DNA of 64,000 bases from Massiliimalia timonensis. GTDB taxonomy: Bacteria; Bacillota; Clostridia; Oscillospirales; Ruminococcaceae. Location of the stretch: positions 1 to 64,000 of the forward strand of contig NZ_FYDD01000002.1 in the NCBI RefSeq assembly GCF_900186585.1, given 5' to 3'. Positions 9,158-18,386 of this stretch are shown in pieces. The notes below the pieces were generated by a model that was not told the origin of the DNA, ran no database searches, and saw only the letters and a list, made by a program, of their open reading frames with translations. The translations under genes were made by a program, and so were the position numbers. The number at the start of each line of letters is the position of its first letter. Position 1 is the first letter of the stretch.

Positions 9158-11071
9158 ATGAAATATGGGTTTATTAAGGTGGCGGCCGCAACCCCGTCGA
9201 TCCGCGTGGCGGATTGTGAATACAATGCCGCCCAAATCTTGAAAACGATCGTGCGCGCCCGGGACGCACAGGCTAAATTGCTGGTGCTTCCGGAGCTTTG
9301 CCTGACAGGCTACACCTGCGGGGACCTGTTTTTGCAGAATACCTTGCTGCACGGGGTGTTTACCGCGCTGGAGGAGATCCGTAAAGCAACGGCCGGGCAC
9401 GATATGCTGGTAGCGGTGGGCGCGCCGCTGATCAATCATCAGAAGCTGTATAACTGTGCGGTGGTTTTCTGCAATGGAAGGATTTTGGGAGCGGTGCCGA
9501 AAACGAACCTGCCCAATTACAGCGAGTTTTATGAACAGCGCCATTTTACGCCTGCCCCGGCCGAGAATACTACCATTGAAATCGGGGGAAAAAGCTATCC
9601 GTTTGGGACAAAGCTGTTGTTTTCTTACTCCCGTTTTTCGGAATTTACCGTTGGGTTTGAGATTTGCGAGGACCTTTGGGTAGCGAACCCACCGTCTGTT
9701 TCGCATGCGCAGGCAGGGGCTACTATCATTGCGAACCTTTCGGCCAGCGATGAAACGGTGGGGAAAAGTGCCTACCGCAGGGATCTGGTAACAGGGCAGT
9801 CTGCACGGCTGGTGTGCGGATACCTGTATGCCGATGCCGGAGAAGGGGAATCCACCACGGATATGGTGTTTGCCGGGCATGACCTGATCGCGGAAAACGG
9901 GGTTTTGCTGGAAGAAAGCGATCTGTTCAGCAACGATTTGATCGTCAGCGAGATTGATATTATGCGTCTGGCGGAGGAACGCCGCCGGATGAATACCTTC
10001 GTCCATCAGGATGCAGGCTATGAGTTTGTGACCTTTGATTTCCCGTGTCGAAGCACTGAACTGACCAGGTTTGTTTCTCCGCGCCCTTTCATTCCTTATG
10101 AAGCAGGGGAACGACGGGTGCGCTGCAAGGAGATCCTTACCCTGCAAGCGGCGGGCCTGCGCAAACGTCTGGTGCATACCAATGCCCGGACTGTAGTGGT
10201 CGGGCTTTCGGGCGGGCTGGATTCCACACTGGCTTTGCTGGTTGCCGTCATGGCGATGGATTCCCTGCACCGTTCCCGGAAGGATATTTTAGCGGTCACC
10301 ATGCCGTGCTTTGGCACCACCTCCCGCACCCGTTCCAATGCGCAGCTTTTGGCAGAGGCATTGGGCGTATCCTTTGAAGAGATCCCGATCGGGGAAGCGG
10401 TATCCCAGCATTTTAGGGACATCGGGCAGGATGAGGAGCAGCATGACGTAACCTATGAAAATTCTCAGGCGAGGGAACGCACCCAGGTACTGATGGATGT
10501 AGCGAACCAGAAAAACGGGTTGGTGATCGGGACGGGCGACTTATCCGAACTTGCGTTGGGCTGGGCGACCTATAATGGGGACCACATGTCTATGTACGGA
10601 GTGAATGCGTCGATCCCCAAGACCTTGGTGCGGCATCTGGTAGCGTATTATGCGGACGATACTTCAAGCCAAACGATCCACGATGTGCTGTATGATATTT
10701 TGGATACCCCGGTCAGCCCGGAGCTGCTCCCGGCGGTAGACGGGGAAATTTCCCAAAAGACAGAGGACATTGTAGGGCCATATGAACTGCATGATTTCTT
10801 TTTATACTACATTCTGCGCTTCGGATTTCATCCCAAAAAGGTGTTCTATTTAGCGGAATACGCGTTCCAGCACACCTATTCCCGCGAAACGATCTTAAAG
10901 TGGCTGCAGGTGTTTTACCGCAGATTTTTTTCTCAGCAGTTTAAACGCTCCTGCCTGCCGGACGGCGTTAAGGTGGGGTCGGTCACCTTGTCCCCGCGCG
11001 GCGACTGGCGGATGCCAAGCGACGCTTCGGCTGCGCTGTGGATGAAAGAACTGGAAGAGTTGGAAGAATAA
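9158..11071 (+). CDS. nadE: Glutamine-dependent NAD+ synthetase
   Basis: A 637-residue two-domain enzyme that converts deamido-NAD to NAD+ using ammonia from glutamine. The first ~280 residues form a nitrilase-type glutaminase with the Glu in LVLPELCLTGY, a Lys in the PKTNLPNY region and the nucleophilic Cys in FEICEDLW (about residue 170). The synthetase half carries the PP-loop SGGLDST near residue 350 and the GTGDLSELALGW motif. Length and order match the long clostridial/mycobacterial form. The ATG has AAAGGAG 8-10 bases upstream. Monocistronic. Confidence 0.95.
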   Translation: MKYGFIKVAAATPSIRVADCEYNAAQILKTIVRARDAQAKLLVLPELCLTGYTCGDLFLQNTLLHGVFTALEEIRKATAGHDMLVAVGAPLINHQKLYNCAVVFCNGRILGAVPKTNLPNYSEFYEQRHFTPAPAENTTIEIGGKSYPFGTKLLFSYSRFSEFTVGFEICEDLWVANPPSVSHAQAGATIIANLSASDETVGKSAYRRDLVTGQSARLVCGYLYADAGEGESTTDMVFAGHDLIAENGVLLEESDLFSNDLIVSEIDIMRLAEERRRMNTFVHQDAGYEFVTFDFPCRSTELTRFVSPRPFIPYEAGERRVRCKEILTLQAAGLRKRLVHTNARTVVVGLSGGLDSTLALLVAVMAMDSLHRSRKDILAVTMPCFGTTSRTRSNAQLLAEALGVSFEEIPIGEAVSQHFRDIGQDEEQHDVTYENSQARERTQVLMDVANQKNGLVIGTGDLSELALGWATYNGDHMSMYGVNASIPKTLVRHLVAYYADDTSSQTIHDVLYDILDTPVSPELLPAVDGEISQKTEDIVGPYELHDFFLYYILRFGFHPKKVFYLAEYAFQHTYSRETILKWLQVFYRRFFSQQFKRSCLPDGVKVGSVTLSPRGDWRMPSDASAALWMKELEELEE

Positions 11072-11073
11072 AT

Positions 11074-11106
11074 AAAAAGGCTTTGTCATAGACAAAGCCT
11101 TTTTTG
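11074..11106 (+). terminator. Terminator after nadE
   Basis: AGGCTTTGTC pairs with GACAAAGCCT, with A-run before and T-run after, so it can serve both nadE and the convergent DUF4867 gene. Confidence 0.9.
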
Positions 11107-11113
11107 TGTCCTT

Positions 11114-11731
11114 TTATTCCACAGAGATATTTTCGCCCACTAAGCCAATGAATTCATTGCCTGAAAAACCGCCTTCTTTATGGCCAATCAGCCATTTGTT
11201 TTTAGCGGTGATCAATTTGTCTTCCCCGTTGGCGTGGTTTTGTTCCAAATCAGTATTGGTCCCTTTCGGAAGAACGACTACGCAGCGGAAGCCTTTTCCG
11301 TCAACACTGCATGGCGCGTAGTGCAGGGTGGTCGCATAAAGCTCTACCCCAACGCCGGCAGGAAGCAGAAACGCCTCAATGTTGGCGGTATCATAGGTAA
11401 GATCGTCGCGAATGTCCTGCTGGCAGCCCAGCAAAAGGATCAGATCGGTCGCCGCAATATCCATTTCGGAAGAACGGTGGTATTCTACCGCGTTAAGCAG
11501 GTGGTTGTGACCGTTGCAGTAGCCAATTTGGATCGGAAGTTCCCCGTATCCTTTTACGGTGAGGTCCTCAAACACCTTGCATGCTTCCAGCTCGGGAACA
11601 GACGGAACATAGGCAACATCGTCCGGAAGCGGGGTTTCCATCATCGCCTTACATAGTTCGGTGAAATCGTAATCCTTTAGGACAGTTCCGTATTTTTGAA
11701 ACTGCGGATCGGTAACCTGATAGATTTTCAT
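11114..11731 (-). CDS. DUF4867 family protein
   Basis: A 205-residue cytoplasmic protein assigned to DUF4867 by its overall sequence (MKIYQVTDPQFQKYGTVL start; GYCNGHNHLLNAVEYHRSSE; LLPAGVGVELYATTLHYAPC). The middle resembles cupin-type folds used by ureidoglycolate-lyase-like proteins, with conserved His/Glu residues that could bind a metal; that is inference. ATG 11731 is preceded by GAAGG and is the family start. A clean promoter (TTGACG-17-TATAAT) lies upstream and overlaps the end of the next gene. Function unknown, possibly carbohydrate-related. Confidence 0.7.
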   Translation of the reverse strand: MKIYQVTDPQFQKYGTVLKDYDFTELCKAMMETPLPDDVAYVPSVPELEACKVFEDLTVKGYGELPIQIGYCNGHNHLLNAVEYHRSSEMDIAATDLILLLGCQQDIRDDLTYDTANIEAFLLPAGVGVELYATTLHYAPCSVDGKGFRCVVVLPKGTNTDLEQNHANGEDKLITAKNKWLIGHKEGGFSGNEFIGLVGENISVE

Positions 11732-11779
11732 AGGAAAAACCTTCTTTCTTTTTTTCGTGTCCGTGCACATTATAGCTGT

Positions 11780-11808
11780 ATTATACCGCGTTTTATAAGG
11801 TTCGTCAA
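11780..11808 (-). promoter_or_regulatory. Sigma-A promoter of the DUF4867 gene
   Basis: Reading the minus strand: TTGACG, 17 bases, TATAAT. Its -35 overlaps the stop codon of the upstream HD gene. Confidence 0.75.
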
Positions 11809-12362
11809 CAGCCCTCTATCGTTCTCATGGCAAGGATCGTCCGTTCTATCAGTTCATCCAGTTCCCAGCCGAGCAGTTCGGCCCCTTTTTGGATCACTTC
11901 CCGAGAGCAGCCCGCTGCAAACCTCTCGTTTTTAAATTTTTTCTTCACAGATTTTAGTTCCAGATCCTGAACGCTTTTAGAGGGGCGCATGATTGCGACT
12001 GCACCGATCAATCCGGTCAGCTCATCGGTCGCATACAGGACCTTTTCCAGAAACAATTCAGGTTTTATGTCCACGGTCAGCCCCCAGCCATGGCTGGCTA
12101 CAGCGTGGATCAACGTTTCGTCATATCCCAGTTCTTTCATAATTTCCTGTTCTTTCAAACAGTGCTGCTGGGGATATGCTTCAAAATCTAGGTCGTGGAG
12201 CAGGCCGACAACCTCCCAAAACTCTGTCCGGTCTGGGTCGTATTCCTTTGCAAAATATCCCATGACCCCGGAAACGATCTTGGCGTGCTGCAAGTGGAAG
12301 GGCTCCTTGTTATACTGCTCCAGCAATGCCTGTGCTTCTGATAATGATGGTATCTTTCCCAT
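11805..12362 (-). CDS. HD-domain hydrolase (HDIG type)
   Basis: A 185-residue HD-superfamily metal-dependent phosphohydrolase. The signature residues are visible: H in FHLQHAKIVSG, the HD pair in VVGLLHDLDFE, H in VASHGWG, and a late D in ATDELTGLIG. These single-domain proteins hydrolyse nucleotides or related phosphoesters; the substrate is unknown. ATG 12362 is preferred over a GTG three codons earlier because GGAG lies 8 bases before it. A TGcTATAAT extended -10 (12383-12388) sits just upstream. Confidence 0.8.
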   Translation of the reverse strand: MGKIPSLSEAQALLEQYNKEPFHLQHAKIVSGVMGYFAKEYDPDRTEFWEVVGLLHDLDFEAYPQQHCLKEQEIMKELGYDETLIHAVASHGWGLTVDIKPELFLEKVLYATDELTGLIGAVAIMRPSKSVQDLELKSVKKKFKNERFAAGCSREVIQKGAELLGWELDELIERTILAMRTIEGC

Positions 12363-12443
12363 AGAGATCACTCCTTTTTTGTATTATAGCATAATTTAAA
12401 GGCTTTGGGACAGGCAAAAAAACGGAAAAGAAGAAAAAACAAA

Positions 12444-12471
12444 TTGAATTATTTGCTCAGAATGCTATAAT
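12444..12471 (+). promoter_or_regulatory. Promoter of the sugar-acid (Entner-Doudoroff-type) operon
   Basis: TTGAAT (12444-12449), 16 bases, TATAAT (12466-12471) with an extended TG. No recognisable operator repeat is seen near it. Confidence 0.7.
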
Positions 12472-12517
12472 AAAACTAAACGATTGGAATCGGCCAGACA
12501 GAAAGGAACAGGATAGT

Positions 12518-14233
12518 ATGATTAGCCAAGAGATTCGGAAAATCGCGCCGGAAATGGATCCGCTTAGGATCGGTATGGGATGGAGCGCGGAGGATCTGGA
12601 AAAACCGCAGATCATTGTGGAGAGCACTTTTGGGGACAGCCACCCGGGAAGCGCCCATTTATATGAATTTGCCAACCGTGCTGCGGAAGGCGTAGCGCAG
12701 GCTGGCGGGAAAGCCGCACGTTATTTCGCTACGGACATCTGCGATGGGATGGCGCAAGGACATGACGGGATCAACTATTCCCTTGCCTCCCGCGACACCA
12801 TTGCGAATTTGATCGAAATCCATGCGAATGCGACTCCGTTTGACGCAGGGGTATTTATATCCAGCTGTGATAAGGCGGTGCCTGCTCACCTGATGGCGAT
12901 CGGGCGGATCAATATTCCCTCGATCATCATTACCGGCGGGGTGATGGAAGCGGGTCCCGACCTTTTGACCTTGGAGCAGATCGGCGCTTACAGCGCGATG
13001 TGCCAGCGTGGAGAGATTACCGAGGAACAGCTGACCTGGTATAAACACCACGCCTGTCCGTCCTGTGGGGCGTGTTCTTTTATGGGCACCGCTTCCACCA
13101 TGCAGATCATGGCGGAGGCATTGGGCTTGATGCTGCCGGGAAGCGCGCTGATGCCCGCCACCTGCCAAGACCTGAAGGATTTTGCGGAGAAGGCTGGAAA
13201 ACAGGCGGTCGCACTGGCAAAAATGGGACTGAAGCCGCGGGATATGGTGACCATGGATTCCTTTGAAAATGCGATCATGGTGCATGCTGCGATTTCCGGC
13301 TCCACGAACTCCCTGCTGCATCTTCCTGCCGCGGCGCACGAATTTGGGCTTCAGATTGACGAAAAGACCTTTGACCGGATCCATGCGGACGCACATTACC
13401 TGCTGGACATTCGTCCGGCGGGAAAATGGCCGGCTGAGTATTTCTACTATGCGGGCGGGGTGCCTGCCATTATGGAGGAAATCAAGAGCCGCCTGCATTT
13501 GGATGCCATGACGGTGACCGGAAAAACATTGGGTGAAAATCTGGAAGATCTGAAAAAGAACGGCTTTTATGAAAAATGTGATGAATATCTGAAAAAGACC
13601 GGGCTATCCCGCCATGATGTGATCCGCTCCTATGAAAAACCGATCGGGACAAACGGGACGATTGCGGTCTTAAAGGGGAACCTTGCGCCGGAGGGGGCGG
13701 TAGTAAAGCATTCCGCAGTGCCAAAGGCGATGCACAGGGCTGTGCTCAAGGCAAGGCCGTTTGACTGTGAAGAAGATGCGATCGACGCGATTTTGCATCA
13801 CCGCATCCAACCGGGGGATGCAGTGTTTATCCGTTATGAGGGGCCAAAAGGCAGCGGGATGCCGGAGATGTTTTACACCACGGAGGCGATCTCTTCTGAC
13901 GAACAGCTCAGCGCCAGTATTGCCCTGCTGACAGACGGGCGTTTTTCCGGCGCTTCCAAAGGGCCGGCGATCGGGCATATTTCCCCGGAAGCGGCGGTAG
14001 GCGGCCCGATCGCGTTGGTAGAAGAGGGCGATCTGATCGAAATTGACATCCCTGCCCGAAAGCTTGCCGTGATAGGGGCGAACGGGGAGAAAAAAACAGA
14101 AGATGAAATGGAAGAAATTTTACGGGAACGCCGGAAAAACTGGCAGCCAAAACCGGAGAAATACCAATCAGGCGTGCTGAAAATCTTTTCACAGCATGCC
14201 GTTTCGCCGATGAAGGGCGGCTATATGGAGTAA
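12518..14233 (+). CDS. IlvD/Edd-family dehydratase, probably for a sugar acid
   Basis: A 571-residue iron-sulfur dehydratase. The cluster cysteines are visible in FISSCDKAVPAH and HACPSCGACSFMGTA, and the C-terminal LTDGRFSGASKGPAIGHISPEA block is complete. IlvD (branched-chain amino acids), Edd (6-phosphogluconate) and aldonate dehydratases share this fold. Here the next two genes are a KDPG/KHG aldolase and a 2-keto-3-deoxygluconate-type kinase, and no ilv genes are near, so I infer a role in sugar-acid catabolism (for example gluconate or another aldonate to its 2-keto-3-deoxy form). The ATG follows a GAAAGGA site. First gene of a three-gene operon with 14- and 16-base gaps. Confidence 0.85.
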   Translation: MISQEIRKIAPEMDPLRIGMGWSAEDLEKPQIIVESTFGDSHPGSAHLYEFANRAAEGVAQAGGKAARYFATDICDGMAQGHDGINYSLASRDTIANLIEIHANATPFDAGVFISSCDKAVPAHLMAIGRINIPSIIITGGVMEAGPDLLTLEQIGAYSAMCQRGEITEEQLTWYKHHACPSCGACSFMGTASTMQIMAEALGLMLPGSALMPATCQDLKDFAEKAGKQAVALAKMGLKPRDMVTMDSFENAIMVHAAISGSTNSLLHLPAAAHEFGLQIDEKTFDRIHADAHYLLDIRPAGKWPAEYFYYAGGVPAIMEEIKSRLHLDAMTVTGKTLGENLEDLKKNGFYEKCDEYLKKTGLSRHDVIRSYEKPIGTNGTIAVLKGNLAPEGAVVKHSAVPKAMHRAVLKARPFDCEEDAIDAILHHRIQPGDAVFIRYEGPKGSGMPEMFYTTEAISSDEQLSASIALLTDGRFSGASKGPAIGHISPEAAVGGPIALVEEGDLIEIDIPARKLAVIGANGEKKTEDEMEEILRERRKNWQPKPEKYQSGVLKIFSQHAVSPMKGGYME

Positions 14234-14247
14234 GGAGAAAGAACAAC

Positions 14248-15216
14248 ATGAATGAAGTGTTACAGAAAATTTCAAGGATCGGGATCGTACCCGTCATTAA
14301 AATAGAGAATGCGGACCAGGCAGTCCCGCTGGGGAAAGCGCTTTGTGAAGGGGGGCTCCCCTGCGCGGAAGTGACGTTCCGCACCAAAGCGGCTGCGGAA
14401 GCGATCCGGCGTATCAGCAAAGAACTGCCGCAGATGCTGGTGGGTGCGGGCACAGTACTGACTACGGCGCAGGTGGATGAAGCGGTAGAAGCTGGGGCGC
14501 GGTTTATTGTCAGCCCGGGATTGAACCCCAAGGTCGTCAGATATTGTGTGGAGCGGGGAATTCCGATAACGCCAGGCTGTGCGAATCCAAGCGACGTGGA
14601 ACAGGCGATCGAGCTGGGGCTTGAGGCGGTCAAGTTCTTCCCGGCCGAAGCGGCGGGAGGGCTTGCAATGATCAAGGCAATGTCCGCGCCTTATGGAAAC
14701 ATAAAATTCATGCCAACCGGTGGGATCAATGCCAAGAATTTGAACGAATATCTTGCCTTTCCGAAAATTTTAGCCTGCGGCGGGAGCTGGATGGTCAATG
14801 AGACGCTGCTGAAAGAAGAACGGTATGACGAGATTGCTCGCCTGACAAGAGAAGCGGTGCATACGATGCTGGATTTCAAAATAAAACATGTTGGGGTCAA
14901 TGCGAAGGACACTGAGGACGCCATGAAGACCGCTTCCTTATTTGGCGGGTTGCTCCAGCAGCCGGTGCTGCCAAATCCCCGCTCTGTTTTTGCAGGGGAT
15001 CTGGTAGAGGTGATGAGCGGCTGCGGACGGGGAACCCATGGACACATTGCGATTTCCTGCAATGATGTGAGCCGTGCCGTCGCCTATCTGGAATCCAAAG
15101 GCATCGAGTTCAATTATGACAGCTTGGAATACGACCAAAAGGGCAAAATGAAGCTGATTTACTGCAAGGAAGAGATCGGCGGGTTTGCTGTTCATTTAGC
15201 GGATAAAGACGATTAA
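14248..15216 (+). CDS. KDPG/KHG aldolase fused to a VOC (glyoxalase-like) domain
   Basis: A 322-residue two-part protein. Residues 1-~205 are a class I 2-keto-3-deoxy-6-phosphogluconate/4-hydroxy-2-oxoglutarate aldolase, with Schiff-base Lys in the EAVKFFPAEAAGG motif, catalytic Glu in CAEVTFRT, and LVGAGTVLT. Residues ~212-322 are a VOC-type domain (IKHVGVNAKDTEDAMKTASL; HIAISCNDVSRAVAYLESKG). The aldolase splits the phosphorylated 2-keto-3-deoxy acid to pyruvate plus glyceraldehyde-3-phosphate. The added VOC domain is not needed for that reaction and may bind a ligand or metal. Same operon as the dehydratase and kinase. Confidence 0.85.
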   Translation: MNEVLQKISRIGIVPVIKIENADQAVPLGKALCEGGLPCAEVTFRTKAAAEAIRRISKELPQMLVGAGTVLTTAQVDEAVEAGARFIVSPGLNPKVVRYCVERGIPITPGCANPSDVEQAIELGLEAVKFFPAEAAGGLAMIKAMSAPYGNIKFMPTGGINAKNLNEYLAFPKILACGGSWMVNETLLKEERYDEIARLTREAVHTMLDFKIKHVGVNAKDTEDAMKTASLFGGLLQQPVLPNPRSVFAGDLVEVMSGCGRGTHGHIAISCNDVSRAVAYLESKGIEFNYDSLEYDQKGKMKLIYCKEEIGGFAVHLADKDD

Positions 15217-15232
15217 ACGGAGGAATACGAGA

Positions 15233-16258
15233 ATGGCTAGGATCATGGCTTTGGGCGAAATTATGCTTCGCCTTTCCCCAAAGGGGCACCGGCGTTTTGT
15301 GCAGGCCGGGGAATTTGATGTTGTGTATGGCGGAGGAGAAGCAAACGTTGCGGTGGGCCTTTCCAATTTTGGGATGGACGCCGGCTTTGTCAGTAAAATC
15401 CCCCAGCATGAGATCGGGCAGGCCGCAGTCAATGAATTGCGTAAAAATGGGGTGGACACCTCCCGGATTATACGGGGCGGAGCGCGCCTTGGGATTTATT
15501 TTTTGGAAACGGGTGCGGCCCAGCGGCCGTCAAAGGTGGTTTATGACCGGGCAAATTCTGCATTTGCGCTGGCCGAACCACAGGAATTTGACTGGGATGC
15601 AGTGTTTGACGGCTGTGAATGGTTCCACTTTTCCGGGATTACGCCGGCTTTGGGAAAAAACGCCGCGCAGATCTGTAAAGATGCCTGTGCCGCCGCAAAG
15701 AAAAAGGACATCACAGTAAGCTGCGACCTCAACTACCGGAAAAACCTGTGGACTCTGGAAGAGGCCGGTGAGATGATGAAAAGCCTGATGCCTTATGTAG
15801 ACGTGCTGATCGCCAACCAGGAGCAGGTGAAAAGCCTGTTTGGCATGGAAGCGGCGAGTGCTGAGATCAAGGAGCCAAACGTGGATTACAGCGGTTGCCA
15901 AAGTCTGTGCGTTCAGCTTCGTAAAACATGGCCGCAGCTCGATAAGATCGTACTGAGCCTGCGGGGTTCGGTATCAGGGGATGACAACTATTTTGGCGCG
16001 GCCTATGATGACGGGACAGGCTTTGTCCACTCCCGCAACCATTTGATCCACATGGTAGACCGGGTAGGAAGCGGTGACGCTTTCAGCGCAGGGATCATTT
16101 ATGCGATCATGAATGGATACCCGGCGCAGGAGGCGATCGAATTCGCCGTTGCTTCCGGGGTGCTGAAACACTCGATCGAGGGGGACGGCAGCATGGAATC
16201 GGCGGAAGAAGTAAAAGCTTTGGCCGGCGGCGACGGCTCCGGCAAAGTGCAGCGTTAA
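15233..16258 (+). CDS. kdgK: PfkB-family sugar kinase (2-keto-3-deoxygluconate kinase-like)
   Basis: A 341-residue ribokinase/PfkB-type kinase. The N-terminal GEIMLRLSP motif and the GGGEANVAVGLSNFG substrate motif are typical of KdgK. The C-terminal DRVGSGDAFSAGIIYAI signature contains the catalytic Asp and the anion hole. The operon position after the dehydratase and aldolase completes a route: aldonate to 2-keto-3-deoxy acid, phosphorylation, then cleavage. The ATG has GGAGG 9 bases upstream. The precise sugar acid is not determined by sequence. Confidence 0.85.
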   Translation: MARIMALGEIMLRLSPKGHRRFVQAGEFDVVYGGGEANVAVGLSNFGMDAGFVSKIPQHEIGQAAVNELRKNGVDTSRIIRGGARLGIYFLETGAAQRPSKVVYDRANSAFALAEPQEFDWDAVFDGCEWFHFSGITPALGKNAAQICKDACAAAKKKDITVSCDLNYRKNLWTLEEAGEMMKSLMPYVDVLIANQEQVKSLFGMEAASAEIKEPNVDYSGCQSLCVQLRKTWPQLDKIVLSLRGSVSGDDNYFGAAYDDGTGFVHSRNHLIHMVDRVGSGDAFSAGIIYAIMNGYPAQEAIEFAVASGVLKHSIEGDGSMESAEEVKALAGGDGSGKVQR

Positions 16259-16260
16259 AA

Positions 16261-16296
16261 AAACAGCGTTCTGATATTTTCAGGACGCTGTTTTAT
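16261..16296 (+). terminator. Terminator between kdgK-like and PH-domain genes
   Basis: AAACAGCGT pairs with ACGCTGTTTT around a short internal mismatch. Convergent genes end on both sides, so it is probably bidirectional. Confidence 0.8.
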
Positions 16297-17777
16297 CGTT
16301 TTTTCTTCTTTTTTTCCTGCTCGATTTGAATAACGTGGGTGTGGAAGAATTCATCGCTGGATAAAAGCTCCAGCACCTCCGGAAGATAAAGATTTAGGAC
16401 CTTCTGCCGTTTTGTTCCCTCGGCCCAAGTGTGGATCCAAACATCACAGCATTTGGTAGGAAGCTGGAACAAAGTTTGCTGGGTTTCTATTTTTGTGATC
16501 TTGTGTTTTGGGATAGAGCAGGTGATCACCTGATAGAGAAAGGTATAATAAATGGTCACGACCTCATCTGATACGCCGATCCCGGTGTGGAAAAAGGCAA
16601 ACAATTTCACGGCTAGCCACCACAGGCAGGGGATTTCTGCGATGATCAGCAGAAAGATAATAGGCCGGTCAAAGCCGGAGATGAAGTAAAGCGCCAATAG
16701 ACCCACCGCCAGCACAACAAGACATAAGGAAAGCGGAGGGATCAGAAAGCGGGAAAGGTTACACAGCTTTGGCTTGATCTGCCGTTTTGCAAAAGGGATT
16801 TCCGGAAGCAATAATTTTAGGTTGGTCTGGATCTCCCGGTTTAGCCCCGAGGGGAACAGGACGGATAATTCCTCCTGTTTTTTGCCATAACCAGTGCAGT
16901 GAATGAACACACTGGTCAGGCCGAACAGCTTTGTAAACAGCGATTGACGCAGTGTCAAAAAATTGATACGGCGTACTGTGACTGCGTAATGCCGGATGGA
17001 AAACAAGCCGGAACGGATGTCTAAGGTCTGCCCGTAACGGGAGGTTTGAAAGCGCAGGTGAGCCTCCATATTTTTTAGGAAGGATACCAGCCAGCAGCCC
17101 AGCACAACATAGGCAAGGATCACAAAAACAGGCGGCAAACCAAAGCTTTGCCATTCTGCCAGCTCTGCAAAGGTATCCAGCAGCTCGGCGCGAAAAGACT
17201 TGCCAAAGACAGTTTCTGCCTGAGACAGGGTCGCCCAAAGGTACAGCACCCCGGTCAAGGAGTTGGAAGTCAGCACCGCAAAAATGGTAATATAGAGGTT
17301 TCGCGGGATATAGGTGCGCCGGAATGACTTTTGGGAGATCAAGGGGCGCTGCGCAGCCTCCAAAAGCTGTGCGGCAAGCTCCCGGTTTACGGTGATGGAA
17401 AAGTCTGATTCTCTGGGATTCCCGCCGTCTGTATCGGCATGGACGCGCACTGCTTTGATGGGACGGTAATACCACGGAGCATGGACCGAGATCACTGAGA
17501 TGTTGCGAAACGGCAAAAACCATTCCCTTCGGAAAAATATCCCTTTTTGGATGTGGATACCAGCCTTACTGATAAAATAAGTATAGCTATACCAGCCGTA
17601 AACACCCAGCGCGATAATAACTCCTAAAACAAGCAGGTCGAACCATGCGCCGGAAAGCCATTCATAAAATCCAACCTGTGTTGCAAACAAGGCGCGGATC
17701 AGCGGCAGCAATAGCAAGATCAAAAACCGCGAGGTGTTTTCTAAAATATTGATAAGATGAGAGCGTCTTTTTTTCAC
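16293..17777 (-). CDS. PH-domain membrane protein, YdbT-like
   Basis: A 494-residue multi-pass membrane protein with repeated bacterial PH (bPH2/YdbT-type) domains. Two hydrophobic pairs (residues ~20-60; ~190-250) separate cytoplasmic beta-rich blocks such as WFLPFRNISVISVHAPWYYR and RYGQTLDIRSGLFSIRHYAV, and a third set follows near residue 370. In Bacillus the ydbS-ydbT pair gives resistance to the bacteriocin amylocyclicin. The GTG start at 17777 is chosen because AAAGGAGG lies just before it and the longer frame overlaps the upstream gene. Lys-rich C-terminus. Confidence 0.75.
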   Translation of the reverse strand: MKKRRSHLINILENTSRFLILLLLPLIRALFATQVGFYEWLSGAWFDLLVLGVIIALGVYGWYSYTYFISKAGIHIQKGIFFRREWFLPFRNISVISVHAPWYYRPIKAVRVHADTDGGNPRESDFSITVNRELAAQLLEAAQRPLISQKSFRRTYIPRNLYITIFAVLTSNSLTGVLYLWATLSQAETVFGKSFRAELLDTFAELAEWQSFGLPPVFVILAYVVLGCWLVSFLKNMEAHLRFQTSRYGQTLDIRSGLFSIRHYAVTVRRINFLTLRQSLFTKLFGLTSVFIHCTGYGKKQEELSVLFPSGLNREIQTNLKLLLPEIPFAKRQIKPKLCNLSRFLIPPLSLCLVVLAVGLLALYFISGFDRPIIFLLIIAEIPCLWWLAVKLFAFFHTGIGVSDEVVTIYYTFLYQVITCSIPKHKITKIETQQTLFQLPTKCCDVWIHTWAEGTKRQKVLNLYLPEVLELLSSDEFFHTHVIQIEQEKKKKKR

Positions 17778-17799
17778 ACTGCCGCCTCCTTTCTGGCCG

Positions 17800-18252
17800 C
17801 TAATGATCGTTATCATGGGAAGATAGGCGGCGGTTCAGTGCATCGGCGATCCGGTCCGCTTCATCCTGCGCCAGAAAAGGGATCACTAAATGGGCGCCGG
17901 GAGCCGTGATCAAAAGCATGCTCACTTTTAAAAATGGAGTAAGCGGGGTATTATAAACAGAAACAAAGGAAACTTTATCCCGCTTTAAAAAGCGCATTTT
18001 GTAAAACACTACGCCGCCTTTTACAATGATATCGGTATCGCTTAAGCAATACGAAAAACTGAGATAAAGAAGCGGCAGGTATAAAAAGGCAACTAAAATG
18101 AACAGCGCTCCCAACAGCCATATCACCGCATACCAGATCAAAAAGCTTTGAGGGATGAGCACCCACGCGGCAAAGATCCCTGCGCCGAACAGGACTACAG
18201 CCAAGACCTCCCAGATCACGAGGCTGCGTTTTGGCAAAGAATGAAAATTCAA
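17800..18252 (-). CDS. PH-domain membrane protein, YdbS-like
   Basis: A 150-residue protein with two adjacent membrane helices (about residues 12-65) followed by one bPH2 domain (DTDIIVKGGVVFYKMRFLKR). It starts with TTG, supported by AGGAGG 7 bases upstream. It lies 22 bases before the YdbT-like gene, the same pairing as ydbS-ydbT in Bacillus. The pair probably forms one envelope complex; the mechanism is not known. Confidence 0.75.
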   Translation of the reverse strand: MNFHSLPKRSLVIWEVLAVVLFGAGIFAAWVLIPQSFLIWYAVIWLLGALFILVAFLYLPLLYLSFSYCLSDTDIIVKGGVVFYKMRFLKRDKVSFVSVYNTPLTPFLKVSMLLITAPGAHLVIPFLAQDEADRIADALNRRLSSHDNDH

Positions 18253-18349
18253 AAGCTCCCTCCTTTTCTCAGATGAATCCTATCTTATTATTCTAACATT
18301 CCAGATGGTTTATGTAAACAGAAATCCGTCGTTTTTTGTTCCGATGAAA

Positions 18350-18386
18350 AAGAAAAGGCCGCCTTTTGACGCGGCGGCCCTTTTTA
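18350..18386 (-). terminator. Terminator after the lipoprotein gene
   Basis: GGGCCGCC and GGCGGCC arms with a T-rich tail on the minus strand (complement of GAAAAAGAAAAGG). It overlaps the lipoprotein stop codon. Confidence 0.8.

Noticed and set aside
9104-10270. 388-codon open frame antisense to nadE
   Set aside because: Codon use and composition are those of a shadow; nadE is a certain gene and this frame has no RBS or known motifs.
12518-14233. IlvD for branched-chain amino acid synthesis
   Set aside because: No other ilv/leu genes nearby; the operon with aldolase and sugar kinase fits sugar-acid breakdown better, though the family alone does not exclude it.
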